64,000 nucleotides of DNA from positions 24,789,748 to 24,853,747 of the forward strand of contig VZSR01000520.1 of NCBI GenBank assembly GCA_013398615.1, given 5' to 3'. Positions 1 through 12,496 of this stretch are shown here, one piece after another. Below the pieces are notes generated by a model. The model was not told where the DNA came from and made no database searches. It saw only the letters and a program-made list of their open reading frames with translations. The translations under genes and the position numbers were made by a program. Source of the DNA: Brachypodius melanocephalos. Taxonomy: Eukaryota > Chordata > Aves > Passeriformes > Pycnonotidae. Within the stretch, counting starts at the first letter, position 1. Every line of letters begins with the position of its first letter.

Positions 1-1847
1 GCAGGCAGCTTCAGAGTTACAAAACAGAGCCTATCCCTGCTTTCTTCCTGCAGAAGCAGACTAGGATTCGGGGATGTCTGTGCTCAGCTGCAGCAAGAAC
101 ATCCCTTAATAACAAGATACGTATTTTGAGCAGTGCTCAGGTCTAATTAAGATAAAAGGCCTAACTTTGCATCAGAATATTGTGCTAAAATCTGTACCAG
201 CATGCCTGCTTACAGTCAGCAGCATCCCAGCACTTTCTTCCATACAATATTAGCAAACCACTCCAGGAAAGTTTGAATAACTGCAGACTGAGGCTACTTC
301 CCATATGAATCATTTCTTGAAATAAATACTGGTCTGTCTTCACTGGAGCAGAAACCAGATAGGAAGAATCATAGAACCATAGCCATCACAGGAGATTAAC
401 TACTAGTATGAGGCATTATGAGATTTCTGAATATTCCTCAGTCTGGGATGAGACCCAAGCCGCAGCAGATAGCAGAGACTGATACAAGGAAATCAGACAA
501 TCAAGAAGCCATGAGCAAACACATGCTAAATATTTAAGAGACATCCACATCTATGCTGAAAGCACAAAGAACTTAACTTGCAATAGCAAACTAAAAGAGG
601 AGAGATGCACCTTTTAAAAAACAATTAAATGAGAAATCTTTTTTTGGTTTTGGGGTTTTTTATTAAATACCTACATACAAGACACTTTCATTAAATTTTT
701 TCTTCGGAACTGTAACGAAAACACTCAGAAATAAATAATAAAAACACTGATTATTAAGGAGAATTAATGCAATAGCAGAACCAAATGGTTTAGTGATAGA
801 AGCACTTATTAAAGAGCTACCCTGCACAACACTGGTTGATTCCATATTCAGCTATACAAATAAAATATGATATTATTGTATTATCTGACACTTTCATTGG
901 CTCAATAGATGCCTTAGAAAAGGCCTAGTTACCTGGCTAGATTGTAATCCTTCAATAAACAACAGCAAGGCAGAGCTATGCATGTGTGTAGAGACCCATA
1001 GATTCAGATTTTTTTTAATGGGATGGGACCTGAGTGCCTGACTGTGGTGTGTGTTCAGCTTGAAATACAGTTTTTCAAACTCTTCTTTAACCAAGCAGTT
1101 CACTTATCAGGAAATGAAATGCTCTGGTAATGAGGAGATATAACACATAAGTGACACACAAGCTTCCTATCATATTTACACACTACATGTGTAGTGACAT
1201 GGAGCTCTACAAGCAGCACAAAAGGTTGAGTTTGGCTTCCTATGGGGAAGATGCTCCTGACTGGAGTTTATTGTGTCTAATATTTGGCTTCAGAGTTTGC
1301 CCTGAGTACAGATGGATTCTTTGGTGTGGAATACTGTTAGATTCGTATTGCAGGGGTTTTTTTCCTGAAGGGTTATCCATAAGACTCACTTGGACTCTAA
1401 TAATCTTAAAAGTTCTACACTTCTCCATTCAAAGTGGCTAGCCAGTTCAAAATCTATTGAGTATTCTCATGTTAGAAATCTAGGCTAATTCTACTATAAA
1501 AAAATTGTCAAACAAATTTGTTAATTCCTGGAGAGATTGCTGTTTGTAGATTTGAAGACACTATTAGAGATAGCTATTTCCTTACACATGGTGTATTGTA
1601 GAGCTGGGGCCCTGGTAATCTGTATTATTTATATTCCCACCTAAATAATCCGGTCCTCTTGAGAGGAAGTTTTGTAAAGAGGATCTAATTTTCAACAGGA
1701 TCAGGATGACTTCTACTGGCCATCATGAGGCAAAGCATCACAGATCTTTTTTAAAATGTATTGCCAAAAAAAAATTAGGTGTGGATTGAAATGAAAGTTA
1801 TGCATCTTTTCCAGAGCTTAGAGTTGATAGAGAAGTGAAATAGAGTG

Positions 1848-1860
1848 GAGAGAGAGAGAG
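1848..1860. repeat. Short (GA)n microsatellite
   Basis: About six GA units in a row within a purine-rich stretch. Simple sequence with no other content. Confidence 0.7.
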
Positions 1861-2689
1861 CAAGACAGCATGTGATCTGTGGTTTCAAATACACACTGGG
1901 AGCGCACTCAGCTGCACTGAAGCTGCCAGGAATTTCTGACCCTATGTATCTCCAGTTCCTGGAAAGTCCCACTAACAAACAGCAAGAACACATTCCCTCT
2001 GATAAGATTCTGTAATTTAGCAAATATTTCTCTGTGTGTCCAACAGTTTCTGCTGTTTGTTTAATGATGATATAGAATACTTGGCTCTGCACCTGAATTG
2101 GGGCAAGGTGAGCAGGCTCATTGCCCAAGTACAAATGTGTTCTCGTTGCATCACATGCCCCACAGTTTCTCTGAGTTGAGATCCTGCTGAAGCTGCTGCC
2201 AAAGCACATGGAGGGGTTGTCAGCAGTGCTGGGAGCAAAGGTTGAAGATATCTTTCACAATATCACCAATTTGTTCATTGAGACTAGTGTAGCAAAAATG
2301 CTATTACTTCAGGCACCTTTTGTAACAGCTCCACTTGTTAAAGTGCTCATTATGACAGTAACCTGAACTTTGGTACCATGGTGGGAAGCTCTGGTGGAAG
2401 GAATCCACCATATTGGATTGAAACAAATACTCAAAACTGGTATTTTTTCTTCATCAGAAAAAGCTTTTGACTAAGTGAAAAAACTGTAGATACATATTTT
2501 GATGTCAAAAAGCCTTGAGAAATAGATTGACTTTGCAGAACCTCCTTCTCAAATACAGTACAGGAAAGTCTGCTAGCACAGCCAGTTGCAAGCCACAGCA
2601 GTACTTACCAGGGTGAGGAGGTATTTACACAATTTGAGACACTGTAATCTCTACAGTCAGTGAAACAGTTCACTAATATGGATAACAAA

Positions 2690-2710
2690 CTATCTATCTA
2701 TCTATCTATC
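2690..2710. repeat. (CTAT)n tetranucleotide microsatellite
   Basis: Five uninterrupted CTAT units plus one base. Tetranucleotide arrays of this kind are often length-polymorphic, though this one is short. Confidence 0.85.
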
Positions 2711-3017
2711 CAGGCTAAATTCCCACCATGAAGTCACAACTATGATTTTCATTTAAGGCATGCCGTTCCATACATACCTTAAAGCTTTGGCTAAGTTTGT
2801 GTTAAAATATTACATTTCTTCAGGCTGAACTGTGCAAAGAAAACCAGCTTCAATCAATACTTACATTGCTTTGATTGGGTCAATAAAACAAAAGGTTGAT
2901 TGAGCCACCTTCCATTTACTCATGTAGCAGTCAATGAAATTAAGAACATCCCTTAAAATAAGTAAGATCTGGTCACTCTATTCACCTGAACCCCTGGCAT
3001 TTCTTATTTCTGGACTA

Positions 3018-3445
3018 GAATCACTGAATCTTTTAGGTTGGAAAATACCTCCCAGATCGAGTCCAGTCTTTGGCTTTGTCAACTAAAACACAGCATTAAA
3101 TGGTTCTTGAGCACCTCCAGGGATGGTGACTCCACCACCTCCCTGGACAGCCCATTCCAATGTCTGACCACTTTTTCAGTAAAGAAATTCTTCCTGGTGT
3201 CCAACCTGAACCTCCCCTGGCACAGCTTGAAGCTATTTCCTCTTGTCCCGTCACTTCCTGGGAGAAGAGACCCACCCCCACTCAGTTACACTCTCCTTTC
3301 AGGTGGTTGTAGAGAGTGATAAGGTCTCCCCTGAGCCTCCTTTTCTCCAGGATGAACACTCCCAGCTCCCTCAGCCTCTCTACATAGGACATGTGTTCAG
3401 AGCCTTCATTAGCTTTTTTGCCCTTCTCTTGACTCGCTCCAACAA
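3018..3445 (-). mobile_element. CR1 LINE fragment, 5'-truncated 3' end, minus strand
   Basis: Read on the minus strand this is the 3' end of a chicken-repeat-1 (CR1) non-LTR retrotransposon: the end of the reverse-transcriptase ORF and the 3' UTR. Diagnostic phrases on the plus strand include CTCCAGGGATGGTGACTCCA, AAATTCTTCCTGGTGTCCAA and CTCCCTCAGCCTCTCTACAT, in the order expected of an inverted CR1. The 3' terminus is at the GAATCACTGAATC repeat near 3018. The 5' end is truncated near 3445, as in most CR1 copies, which arise by incomplete target-primed reverse transcription. Divergence looks moderate. The frames at 3038-3319 and 3243-3461 are translations of this dead element, not genes. 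Confidence 0.93.
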
Positions 3446-5421
3446 CACAAAGAATAAATGAGTCCAATCTGAAGAGGCCAGAGGAAGGTATTCCCCCATA
3501 ATCGTATCTCTGCTGTCCCTTCAAGGACTTTTCTCGGTATCATTGGGGTCATTCCTTTCTGGCTGGAATTCTTTGACAAAGTTTCTGTTGTAAAAATGCA
3601 CAGTCAGTGAAGAGAACACCATAACATTACCACGAAGAGCCTATTGTCTTTACCAAAGTACACACCAAAACTCTTTTTTTACACTGTTCAAAATGATCAC
3701 CATCTCATCTTTAAAATTCTCACCTTTTTCCTTAGGTTAGATAAAGCGTCATTCACTTGATTACAAAATATCAAAACTGAAAGGTAAATGTCACTGGTCC
3801 ACTACGCTTTCCTAGTACAGTTATAATTCCAAATTGTTTTGAAACTCCTTCTCTGCAACATCTATAATGCAAACATCCTATAAACATAGGGAAGATTAAC
3901 ATTCAAAATGACATTAAGTCATAAAAAAGAAATCTCCAATGATACAGAAGTAATCCAACTTTGCTACAAATTTAGCAGTGTAGACCAAACTTGCCCAAAT
4001 CCTTGAGGTCCAGCTTTCTTTTTAGTCCAAAAATGTATGTATGATCTTGCATTATAGTAGAACTAAAAAAAGTGAGGGAGGAATGGATGCTCATTTTGGA
4101 CTCAGAAATCTTCTAATGATTTGGGTATTTCTACAATTTTTCCACTGATTTGTCATCCCCAGTTCCCTCAGTGGAGAGCATTTGAGGTCAGTCATGACCC
4201 ATGACTGAATAAACACCATTCCTGTCAGCTGTTTTGCCCAGGTTAATGTTTGGCATCAGAATGAGTCTCATTCTAAGTTGTTTATCACAGTGACTGAGAT
4301 AGCATTACTTTGGCAGTACCTATGGGTTATCATTTGCTTTTCCAATGCACACAATAGTCTGCATATAGTTTGTTGAAGGGAAGGCATGTGGGTTCAGCTT
4401 TAAAATTCAACACAGGATCTTTGCTTTAGTAAAAAGTAATAAAAAGTTCAGTGTGAGTAATGAGCACAAGTAGGTCTGAGTCTACCTGCTTATCTGATCG
4501 TGCACAAACAAATTTCTCTTTCAAATACTCTCCTGCATGCACTGTAATCAAACCAGCCCACAAATAAATCAGCGTTGTCCTTGATTATTTTTGTCCTCCC
4601 TGCTGCCAGATATGTGCCCTTCACAGGGACCTGAGAGTGATACGGCCACTGATTTCGGTGGGGCCCAGATTTCAATCTTGATCTTCTCTAGTCCAAAGAA
4701 AAGAGCTGCAAGTGTCTTCAGGGACCCAGGTACTTACTGAGAAACTCAAAACCCTTAAAGACACCTTGGCAGCACAGAGGGTTGTCAAAGTAGCAAAGAC
4801 CCTTCCATATTGATTAGTTCCATGTTTAATATATACATGCTCTTGCAGTGTTTGCAAATAACCTTTTTTGTATGAAAACAGCACTGGCTTAGTCAAAGCC
4901 AGATCAAAGAGGCATGCATGATTCAGATCCACTAAATAAACACTGATGCCTGATGGCAGTAATACAGCTATTTATATTCATTGCTTGATTTAACCAGTGG
5001 CATTCCTTTAATATGATAATAAGCAGAGACTGTTTGCTATGAAAAAAACAACAAGAGACTTGAGTGCTAAACTTGCTGTTAATACCAAATGAAAGTGATA
5101 TTGGTGGGCAAGTTGAGATTTGCTAATTAACTTCCCCTACAGACAAAATCAGAGGTTTAATTTTAGATTATACTCTGGAGTTTCATAAGAACAAATAAGC
5201 AGAAAACTTCAGTGGGAGTTAAGCACTTAAATACATTGGAGGGTTTGTAACCAGGTCCCATCACTGTCCCATTCCTGGCCACTGAAACCAGTGACCTCTA
5301 TGTTTCTCTGGAATCACAGTTTTGCAAATTTGTCACTTCATCTCCTTTGTAGCACTTGGTGTTAGAAAAATGAGGGCAGAGGACTGTTTTAAACAGCATT
5401 ATCACCAGTGGCTGCAGCCCT

Positions 5422-5434
5422 CACACACACACAC
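5422..5434. repeat. (CA)n microsatellite followed by A run
   Basis: Six and a half CA units followed directly by a short A tract to 5440. Confidence 0.75.
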
Positions 5435-5474
5435 AAAAAAGTCACTAAATTGGTCTGAAACCCGCAAATAGTTC

Positions 5475-5993
5475 TCAGGAGCAACAGTTAGGTGATGACA
5501 GACAGCTCCCTCTACTGAAATGGAAGCTGACTGGCCTTGTGCTACAGACCTGAGCCAAAGGCTCTTCAGATCCTGCTGTTCCCCAGCCTCTTCTGGTGGT
5601 TGCTGTCATTTTGCAGGCAGTCTCGTGCCCTGTATTCATCATCCATATTACTTGTCCAAAAGAAGAAATGAACGTATAAGTATGAAAACCTTTTAAAATG
5701 CTGGGAAAGGATGCTTTGTTAGAACTGTCACCGACGCTACAAGAATATGCACGCCTACTCAGTTTGTAGTAATAGCTATCTGATTTACAGTGGTCAGTGG
5801 TGCCTTCAAGCAACATGAAATTGGTGGTGAAATCATTAAAACCACATGCACAATGAGATGGTATCAGAGGAATCACAGAATCTTTTAATTTGACCATGAG
5901 ATTGATAAGTACAGCAGATTCTACTAGAAAACCAAGAATGGAAAATGTCTCAAAATGCAAAACTGGATGGGTGCTGCAACCAGAATGGTACAC
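5475..5993 (-). other. Unrecognised 172-codon open frame, probably chance
   Basis: An ATG-to-stop frame on the minus strand with no domain, signal peptide or family I recognise. The residue order looks random and the frame lies in otherwise non-coding DNA. A frame of this length is expected about once by chance in this much AT-rich double-stranded sequence. No splice context, promoter or polyadenylation signal supports it. It is listed because it is among the longest open frames in the window; I do not claim it is a gene. Confidence 0.12.
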
Positions 5994-8039
5994 AAGTATT
6001 TTGAGAAAGTCTAGGACTCTGTGGATCTCCCTCTTACTCTTTGGGAACTAACTGTTTACATTGTGTAAAAATCTACTAATGTCATCACAGAAAAAAAATA
6101 AGAGAAATGTTTGGTTTGGTTTTTTTTTAAAAGCAAAACCATTCCATGTAGACAAGGATTTAGAGTTTTCTTGAAGAACGTAACTTATCCTTGTTTTCTT
6201 TCATTGTTCCATTTTAGTAGGAAGAACACTTTCTCTCCTATGCACACCTGAAGATTTGTAAATACTGTTTCCATTTGGGTATAGAGCAATGTGGTAGATT
6301 TGTTTTCATTCAGTTCTTTCAGCAAACTTCTTTTTCAGACTGGAGCATGTTACAGCAGAAGCACATTAGATTTGAAATCTGGGACTTCTTCCTCTACTTT
6401 CATGTATATTTACCTTTCTCTATAATTTCTATTAGTCGATCTATTGGTAAAACTTACCTGATTTGGTTGAAGATTGATTTTGGATAGCCCCATGTGCCAT
6501 AAAATAGCAGCAGAATTCTATTTCCTGCATTGCAGACAAAGCTGCTTCAGTTTTAGAGTTGTACTTTGACTTACTTGCTGATTTGCTTGATAAACATAAC
6601 GGCTTAAAGTCTTGGAGAGAGATAATTACATGAGCCAGAAAAACACAGGAACAACAGGGTTGCTAGTACTTCAAAGACAGCTTGTACTTCCTTATTAAAG
6701 AGCTGCAAGAGAAGTTAATTCATTATTTCCAAAAAAATTAATAAAGAAAGTAGCTATTACCTGTAACCAGCAATTTTGAAAGAGATTTCAAGTCCTTCTG
6801 TGTCCAACATACTGATAAAAACCAATATTAATTACAACTTGATTAACTTCACTGTCCCACAATCCCAAACATACAGATGTATCAGTGCACTTGCTGACCA
6901 CAAAATGTTGCCTTAACTCAAAACCATATTATCTCTTGAAATGACACCTTGAAACTGCATCTGTTTCTACATCTGTCATCCGGTTAACCCTAGGGACATC
7001 CCCCACTGTCCCAGTCAGCTGCATTCCTCATTCATTAGGAAACAATTACTAGTTTCAGGTAACTACTTTCATCCATTTAGAATCAATCATAGATTCTTTA
7101 CAAATTCAACGTTTAGCTGGACTGCAGACTAATTTTAGGGTACTTAAGGTTTAAAGAATTTTGGAGGTAGGTCATGTAAATTAATTTTATTCAGTTACTC
7201 CCCCAATCTGTGAAGAGATTGCATACTGCTTTTTCTCTATAAATGTCTGAAAACTGTTCTCACAGACTATGAGAAATCATTCAAATTGAAAATTATCTGT
7301 AGAAAGTAAATTCCCTTCAGTGTAACTTTGAAAATACATTGTATTCTCCAGGAGCCTGGGTTTACTTGTGTTTTGTAGCATTTGTTTGCTGTTTTCCATC
7401 TTATATCTAGTTCTACTTTGAGATGGATGATTATTTTACTGAAGATAGTATTCCCACCCTTTCCAACAAACCTCTGTAAAAGTGATCCTAATTTTGTTAA
7501 TGTAAACTGGAATCGCCCCCCAGTGTAAGGAGACTGAGGCTGAATGTTGGCTGAATTGCTTGCTTTGATGGTAATACAGAATTTCTTAGAAGCAATCGAA
7601 AATGCAAAGCTTTCCATGAATGGCGACTGCCTGGGAGTCTGTGCCAGGTTTTCTCCATCTATGAAAATGTGTTGTATAAAAAGTGGTGCTTGTGCAGTCT
7701 GATTCCTGTTCTCACAAAAGAAACTTGGAGATCAATTGCCTTAAACTGTTGTCACAAAAATAAAAAGCAGAAGCCTGATTTTCCTAGAAACACTCAGCAG
7801 TACCACCCTTGAGTCAAAGAGGAGACCAAGTAACACCTACAGAGGTTTAGAACATTCAGAGCTAAACAAAAGTGAACATTGCAAACCTACTTCTTCTGGA
7901 AGAAATGCTACTCATGGAAATGAACAACAAAAAAGCAATCCATTGGCCTACATGTGGAAAATACTATCCTTCTACAGGATGGCAGTCCTAGACTAGTCTC
8001 ATGGATATTACTTAGTTTTTATTGCTTAACTTGGTGAAA

Positions 8040-8192
8040 GGACTTTGTAAAGTCGCAGATATCATTGTTCACAATTTACAGCTTAAGAAATTTAGGAATA
8101 AGGAAGGTGAGCCAATTAGCCCAAGGTAAATGAATGACAGGAGTTGTGAAGAGACCTTCATTATCCCCACTCTTATTCTAGTCACTAATCAG
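8040..8192 (-). mobile_element. MIR-type SINE remnant, minus strand
   Basis: The plus strand shows, in order, ACTTTGTAAAG, ATCATTGTTCACAATTTACA, a degraded version of the 'gaggaaactgag' segment, TTAGCCCAAGGTAA (compare 'ttgcccaaggtca'), then GACAGGAGTTGTGAAGAGAC and TCTTATTCTAGTCACTA. This is the order of a reverse-complemented MIR, a tRNA-derived CORE-SINE that stopped moving before the amniote radiation. Identity is low and spread over the whole length, as expected of a very old copy. Boundaries are approximate. Confidence 0.6.
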
Positions 8193-8781
8193 GACAACCT
8201 CCAGTCCTAAAAGAAGAAGGTATTTTGAGGGGAGCAGCCTAGCCCTCCATCATAGAGCTGGAGAATACAGAACACAGGTGAGCACCTTATTTCTGTTGTG
8301 GCACTCTTCCATCCACCAAAAAATGTCCTATAGCCCCTGTTTCCTGTCAAGGCAAGCCTCCTTGCTATAGACAGCACTCGAGAAAGTCCTAAGGCTATTT
8401 GCTAAGGACTCTCCCTACCTCTCCAGTTTTAGTTCTCAGCACAAATAGAGTCTTTCATTCTCCCACAGGCCTGCCTGGGGAAGAGTCTGTCTGGAACAGA
8501 GCTAAATCATGGAAATCATGAGGAAAATTTAGACTATGTCTCTGAATGTATTACTTAAGAGTGACCTAATTTCTCTGTTTCAAGTGTTCTTATCTCTTTA
8601 TGGAGAACAGCAATCAAATTATGGAGCTGAAAAAAAATTAAAATTTTTTTTCTAAGGAAATAAACACTTTTCTTAATGAAGTCCCAACATGCACAAGTCT
8701 TAGTGTTTCAGAAGTTTATCTGTACTGCACAACATACTCAAAAGTAAACAGGCAAGTAATAAGTTCTAATAATGGCTCCTG

Positions 8782-9345
8782 CTATAAACTTGTCTTTTGC
8801 AATTTTGTAGCACTGTGTGAAGGCAGGAAAAAGTCTACGACACATGAATACTGAGGATTCACTGGACTGAGAACTCTGGTTTTTAACTTAGCTTCAGCTG
8901 TTTCTCTGCTGCATTTTACCTCTCTCCAAGATAAAACACAAAGAGAAATGATACTTCTTTCAGATGTCACAGGCAAAAACCCAACACTTGAAATGCCTTG
9001 TGTGTGTGCTCCCTCTGAATGGATGACCATCAACACTGTGCTCCTTTCTCCATCAAAACAGTTTTCTATCTGTAGGCCAGAAATGGGGAACACTTGGATT
9101 CTGCTGGCATTTAAATACAGCAGCCAGATGAATCCCATCTGAAGAGTCCCTCCTGGGGTAGGGTGGCACTCTCCTATCATGGTACAATTTCCGTAACACT
9201 GAGTTCCTATAACCACAAATTTTCTTCCTGTAAGAGACAAGATTTCTTTAGTCTGCTGGATGCAAAACCAAAGAAAAGCATTGGAAAGCTTTGAAAACTG
9301 AGGGCGTGTGCTATCTATCAAACAGAACTTGGGGCTGGTGCACAT
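8782..9345 (-). other. Unrecognised 187-codon open frame, longest in window
   Basis: This is the longest ATG-initiated frame in the window, with a stop codon immediately before the start codon. The protein has no domain or motif I can name, no obvious signal peptide or membrane segment, and scattered cysteines without a spacing pattern. I see no nearby promoter or splice-site context, and it does not look like any retroelement protein I know. Under a simple stop-codon model at this base composition, a frame this long is somewhat unusual for 64 kb but well within chance. It could be chance, a fragment of a long untranslated exon, or a lineage-specific ORF. Confidence 0.18.
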
Positions 9346-12300
9346 TCACAACAGCTATAAACAGCTGCCTAGATAGAATGCTTTGCTTCAACAGTTTTTT
9401 CTCAGCATGAACTTGAGCCAAAACCTCAGTGTTCTGCTTTTCAGTAAATTCACACAAGAATAAAACTGTGGTTTAGACATTCCTACCAGTTTCAGAGGCG
9501 CACAGTAAAACTGACCATGCTGTAGACCAGAGGGACTGGCACATCACAGCTCTCAGTTCTAGAGTTACATGGTGAGCTGGGGTCATCGCTTTCTCAGATT
9601 TCTAGCATGCCATGACAGGCATCCAGCTCTTCCACAATTCCCTTTGATACACACAGAGCACAGCAAACCAGAAGGCTCTAAAACAAATTCTTCCTGCTTA
9701 ATGCTTTATTAGGAAAACTTTTGTCCCACTTATCCACAGTCTCCTTTCAGCTCTGCACCTTCCATTCAAGCCCCCCCTTGGGATGTAGTGCTGGGCCTAG
9801 AAATAACAAGATGCAGATGGCAGCCCACTGTCCTTAGCCATGTTGACAGCTCATGCTATTGCTTTTCTTCAGCTTATTACCAAAACACGGAGGGGAAGGA
9901 GGTGACAAAAGGCCTGTTATTGCTTTGTGCAGGCTGTGAGCCAGAAGTGAACCTAGCTGTGCTCCTCTGATGTCACCATGGCTAGGTGGTGCCCCAGGGA
10001 CTCCAGGTAGAAGCTGCAGTGGGGACAGCGAGAGCCTTCCAACACTGAGCTGGTCAATGAAACAGAAAAACTGCAAAGCTATTAAGAGTGGGACCCAGAG
10101 GAGCCATGCCTGACAACTTTTTATTTTCTGATTTCCTTTTTCAATTACATGTGACATTTTTGAGAGCAAGCTTGCTTACAGAGTATTAATCTGAGGGTGA
10201 GGGTAAAGAAAGGAAAACATTTCAGTAAGAATTGAACACTGAAAAGCTTTGTCTGCAGTACAGCATACTAAGATAATTCCAGTGAGTTTTGAGAAACAAA
10301 CAGTGGCAGTTCAGGCTGGTGTGACACAAACATGTTCATACAGTGTTTTCAGAAGATGAAAGGGTGAAATTTTAATGCCTATTTTCTTCCTTTCATTTAC
10401 ACTCGAGAATCATATCACCTAGGGAAAAGCATGCACTAATTGATACTTGCCACCAGCTGAGCAAAGTGGTCATAGTGAACCTACAGTGAAAGGCTTGCAA
10501 CACTTGCAGCAGACTGACAACATCTAACTGGACCTTTGGAGGGAGCTGAATTTTGAATTTTAAGCATATGAAGATCAGATGACAGATTCAGAGGATAAAA
10601 ATGAGAAATGCCATGATTTTTATCTGAAGCCTGATTATCTACAGCAGCTAGAAGAGATTTGCATTTGAGAAGTACTTCATACCTGATTATTTGAGATATA
10701 ATGCTAAAAAATGAAAGAAATGGAAAAAAATTTAAATAAAACTACCACATAGTTGTATTGCATACTTTTGAAGCTCTCAATTTGATATCTAATCCTTAGG
10801 GTTCTTGTTCACTTTTTACTCAGGAAAACAATATTTCATTTCAGCAATGGAATTAAGCAAAACATTGCAACTTCTGGAAAGATCCCAGATCTGGATTTGA
10901 ACATTATGTCTTGGATATATCCCTTAAAAAAATAAACTAAAGGAAACTAAAGCCACATGTTGTGGAACTTAAACAGGCACCTGTAATCTCAAAATGAACA
11001 TGTGTTAAATGAATACTTTCTCTGGAAGTTTTGGGAGCAGCTTTTTCTATCATGTATCTCTCACATGCAAGAAGAAACTTTGGAAAATACTGGAGGAATA
11101 TGGAGGGAATCTTTGCACAAAATTTTCACTGCATGCTAAGGCTTTGACCATACCCACGGGCAGTAGGTGAAATACAAATTGCTATTTAAACAACTCGTCA
11201 ATGTGGGAACTACAGAGCAAAATGAAGGCAAAAGAGTGACTTCACTAGTAAAGATTATAATCCCCCTTCAATGCCAGTCCCTTAATAATAGTTGTTACAG
11301 CCTGGAATCAGTGTCTTTACCCTTTAGCTTAAGCTGTAATTGCTCATTCTTGCTAGAAGTCATTCATGTGGTGGTTAGAAAGGACTGAAGGAGTCCTTTT
11401 AGCCCGTGTGTAGAAGGTTCCTGTTCATTTGCTGCTCAGGGAATCATGATCGTGTATGGTCAGATAATTATGAGTGGTTTGTTTAACAGAACAAGAAATA
11501 GAGAGGTTTTAAGCATTTAACCACTGCAAGCCATATGCAGAGATAACAATTTCAAACCTAAAGGCAATCTGATTTCAGACTTTTCTGACTTTTTTATTTT
11601 ATATTGGTTTGTGTACCCAGGCTCAGGAAGCTGAAGAAGAAAAACACAATGTAGGGTTGTATGGGTGTAGCAATTTGAAGATTCAGAATGCTACAGTAGC
11701 CAAAAAGTATACACACATTCTGAATTACTCTGACATTTGTAATTTTAAGTAATATTTTGCTCAAATATTATTTTTAGCAGCACACAGGGAGACTGGGTAA
11801 AGCCTCCAAGAGGAATCAACAGCTGCAGTGACTGCTCATAAACTATAGATCAGATAATTTTCAGGATGTGAAGAGTACACTGTGTCTGCACTCTTCAAAG
11901 CAGAGTGAACTGACCTACACGACCACAATCCTCCTGTGGATCACTTCCATGCATGTTTATCTGGGCTGATAAAAACACTGCCCCATGAACAGAACCCATT
12001 GCCAGGCTCCCCACCCCAACCTGCTGCCATATAAAGTATGATCACAACAGGAGTTGTGATCAGGACAGGCCTGGGAGAAGGAAAAGGGCAGAAAGGAAGA
12101 CAAAAGGAGGGGAGAAGCAAAGCAAACCTGAGCTGAAAGAGGCCAGCACTACTCTGCTGTGACAGGGGAAGGAGGGAGGCTTGGGTCTGAAGACAGGAAG
12201 AGGGTTTTGGCAGTATAGGCAGCATTTGTAGCACCAGCTGCAAGCATTTAATGGATTGGATTTCACGGAGACATGGCACTGAGTTGCTAAAAAAGATAAT

Positions 12301-12470
12301 GACAATAAATGTGCTCAGATGGAGGGCTTTTTCATTAAAAGCTATAGGAATCAACAAAGACCTCAGATTGCTTGCTTTTTTTAATTAAAAAGTTTCTCAC
12401 TTTGCTGTAATTCTCAACAGTTTTTCATTGTCTTCATAGAACAATTAGAGGCTCCTTTCTCTGGCTCTGT

Positions 12471-12496
12471 TTAATACCTATATTTATAGGTATTAA
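12471..12496. repeat. Perfect 12-bp inverted repeat
   Basis: The arm TTAATACCTATA (12471-12482) is the exact reverse complement of 12485-12496, separated by two bases. It could form a short hairpin or cruciform. No flanking element explains it. Confidence 0.7.

Larger units (their letters stand above)
1..3017. other. Unique non-coding DNA, no gene seen
   Basis: AT-rich sequence with stops scattered in all frames and no recognisable exon, RNA gene or transposon. It holds a T/G-rich run at 639-662, a short GA repeat at 1848-1860 and a CTAT microsatellite at 2690-2710. The phrase resembling a CR1 tip near 366-390 is too short to call. Open frames up to about 144 codons (1775-2209 minus) match nothing I know. 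Confidence 0.6.
3446..8039. other. Unique non-coding DNA, no gene confirmed
   Basis: AT-rich sequence without recognisable exons or repeats. It contains a short CA microsatellite (5422-5434) and the 172-codon minus-strand open frame listed separately. A phrase like the CR1 3' tip (GAATCACAGAATCTTTT near 5870) is not followed by further CR1 homology. Confidence 0.55.

Noticed and set aside
366..392. Phrase resembling the CR1 3' tip (GAATCATAGAACCATAG)
   Set aside because: No CR1 body follows on either side; too short to support an insertion.
3038..3524. Several overlapping open frames on both strands
   Set aside because: Explained by the inverted CR1 3' fragment; not host genes.
5868..5890. 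GAATCACAGAATCTTTT resembling a CR1 tip
   Set aside because: The adjacent sequence does not continue the CR1 consensus.
12060..12200. Purine-rich stretch with opposing long frames, considered as an exon
   Set aside because: Low-complexity AG-rich composition explains the open frames; no motif recognised.
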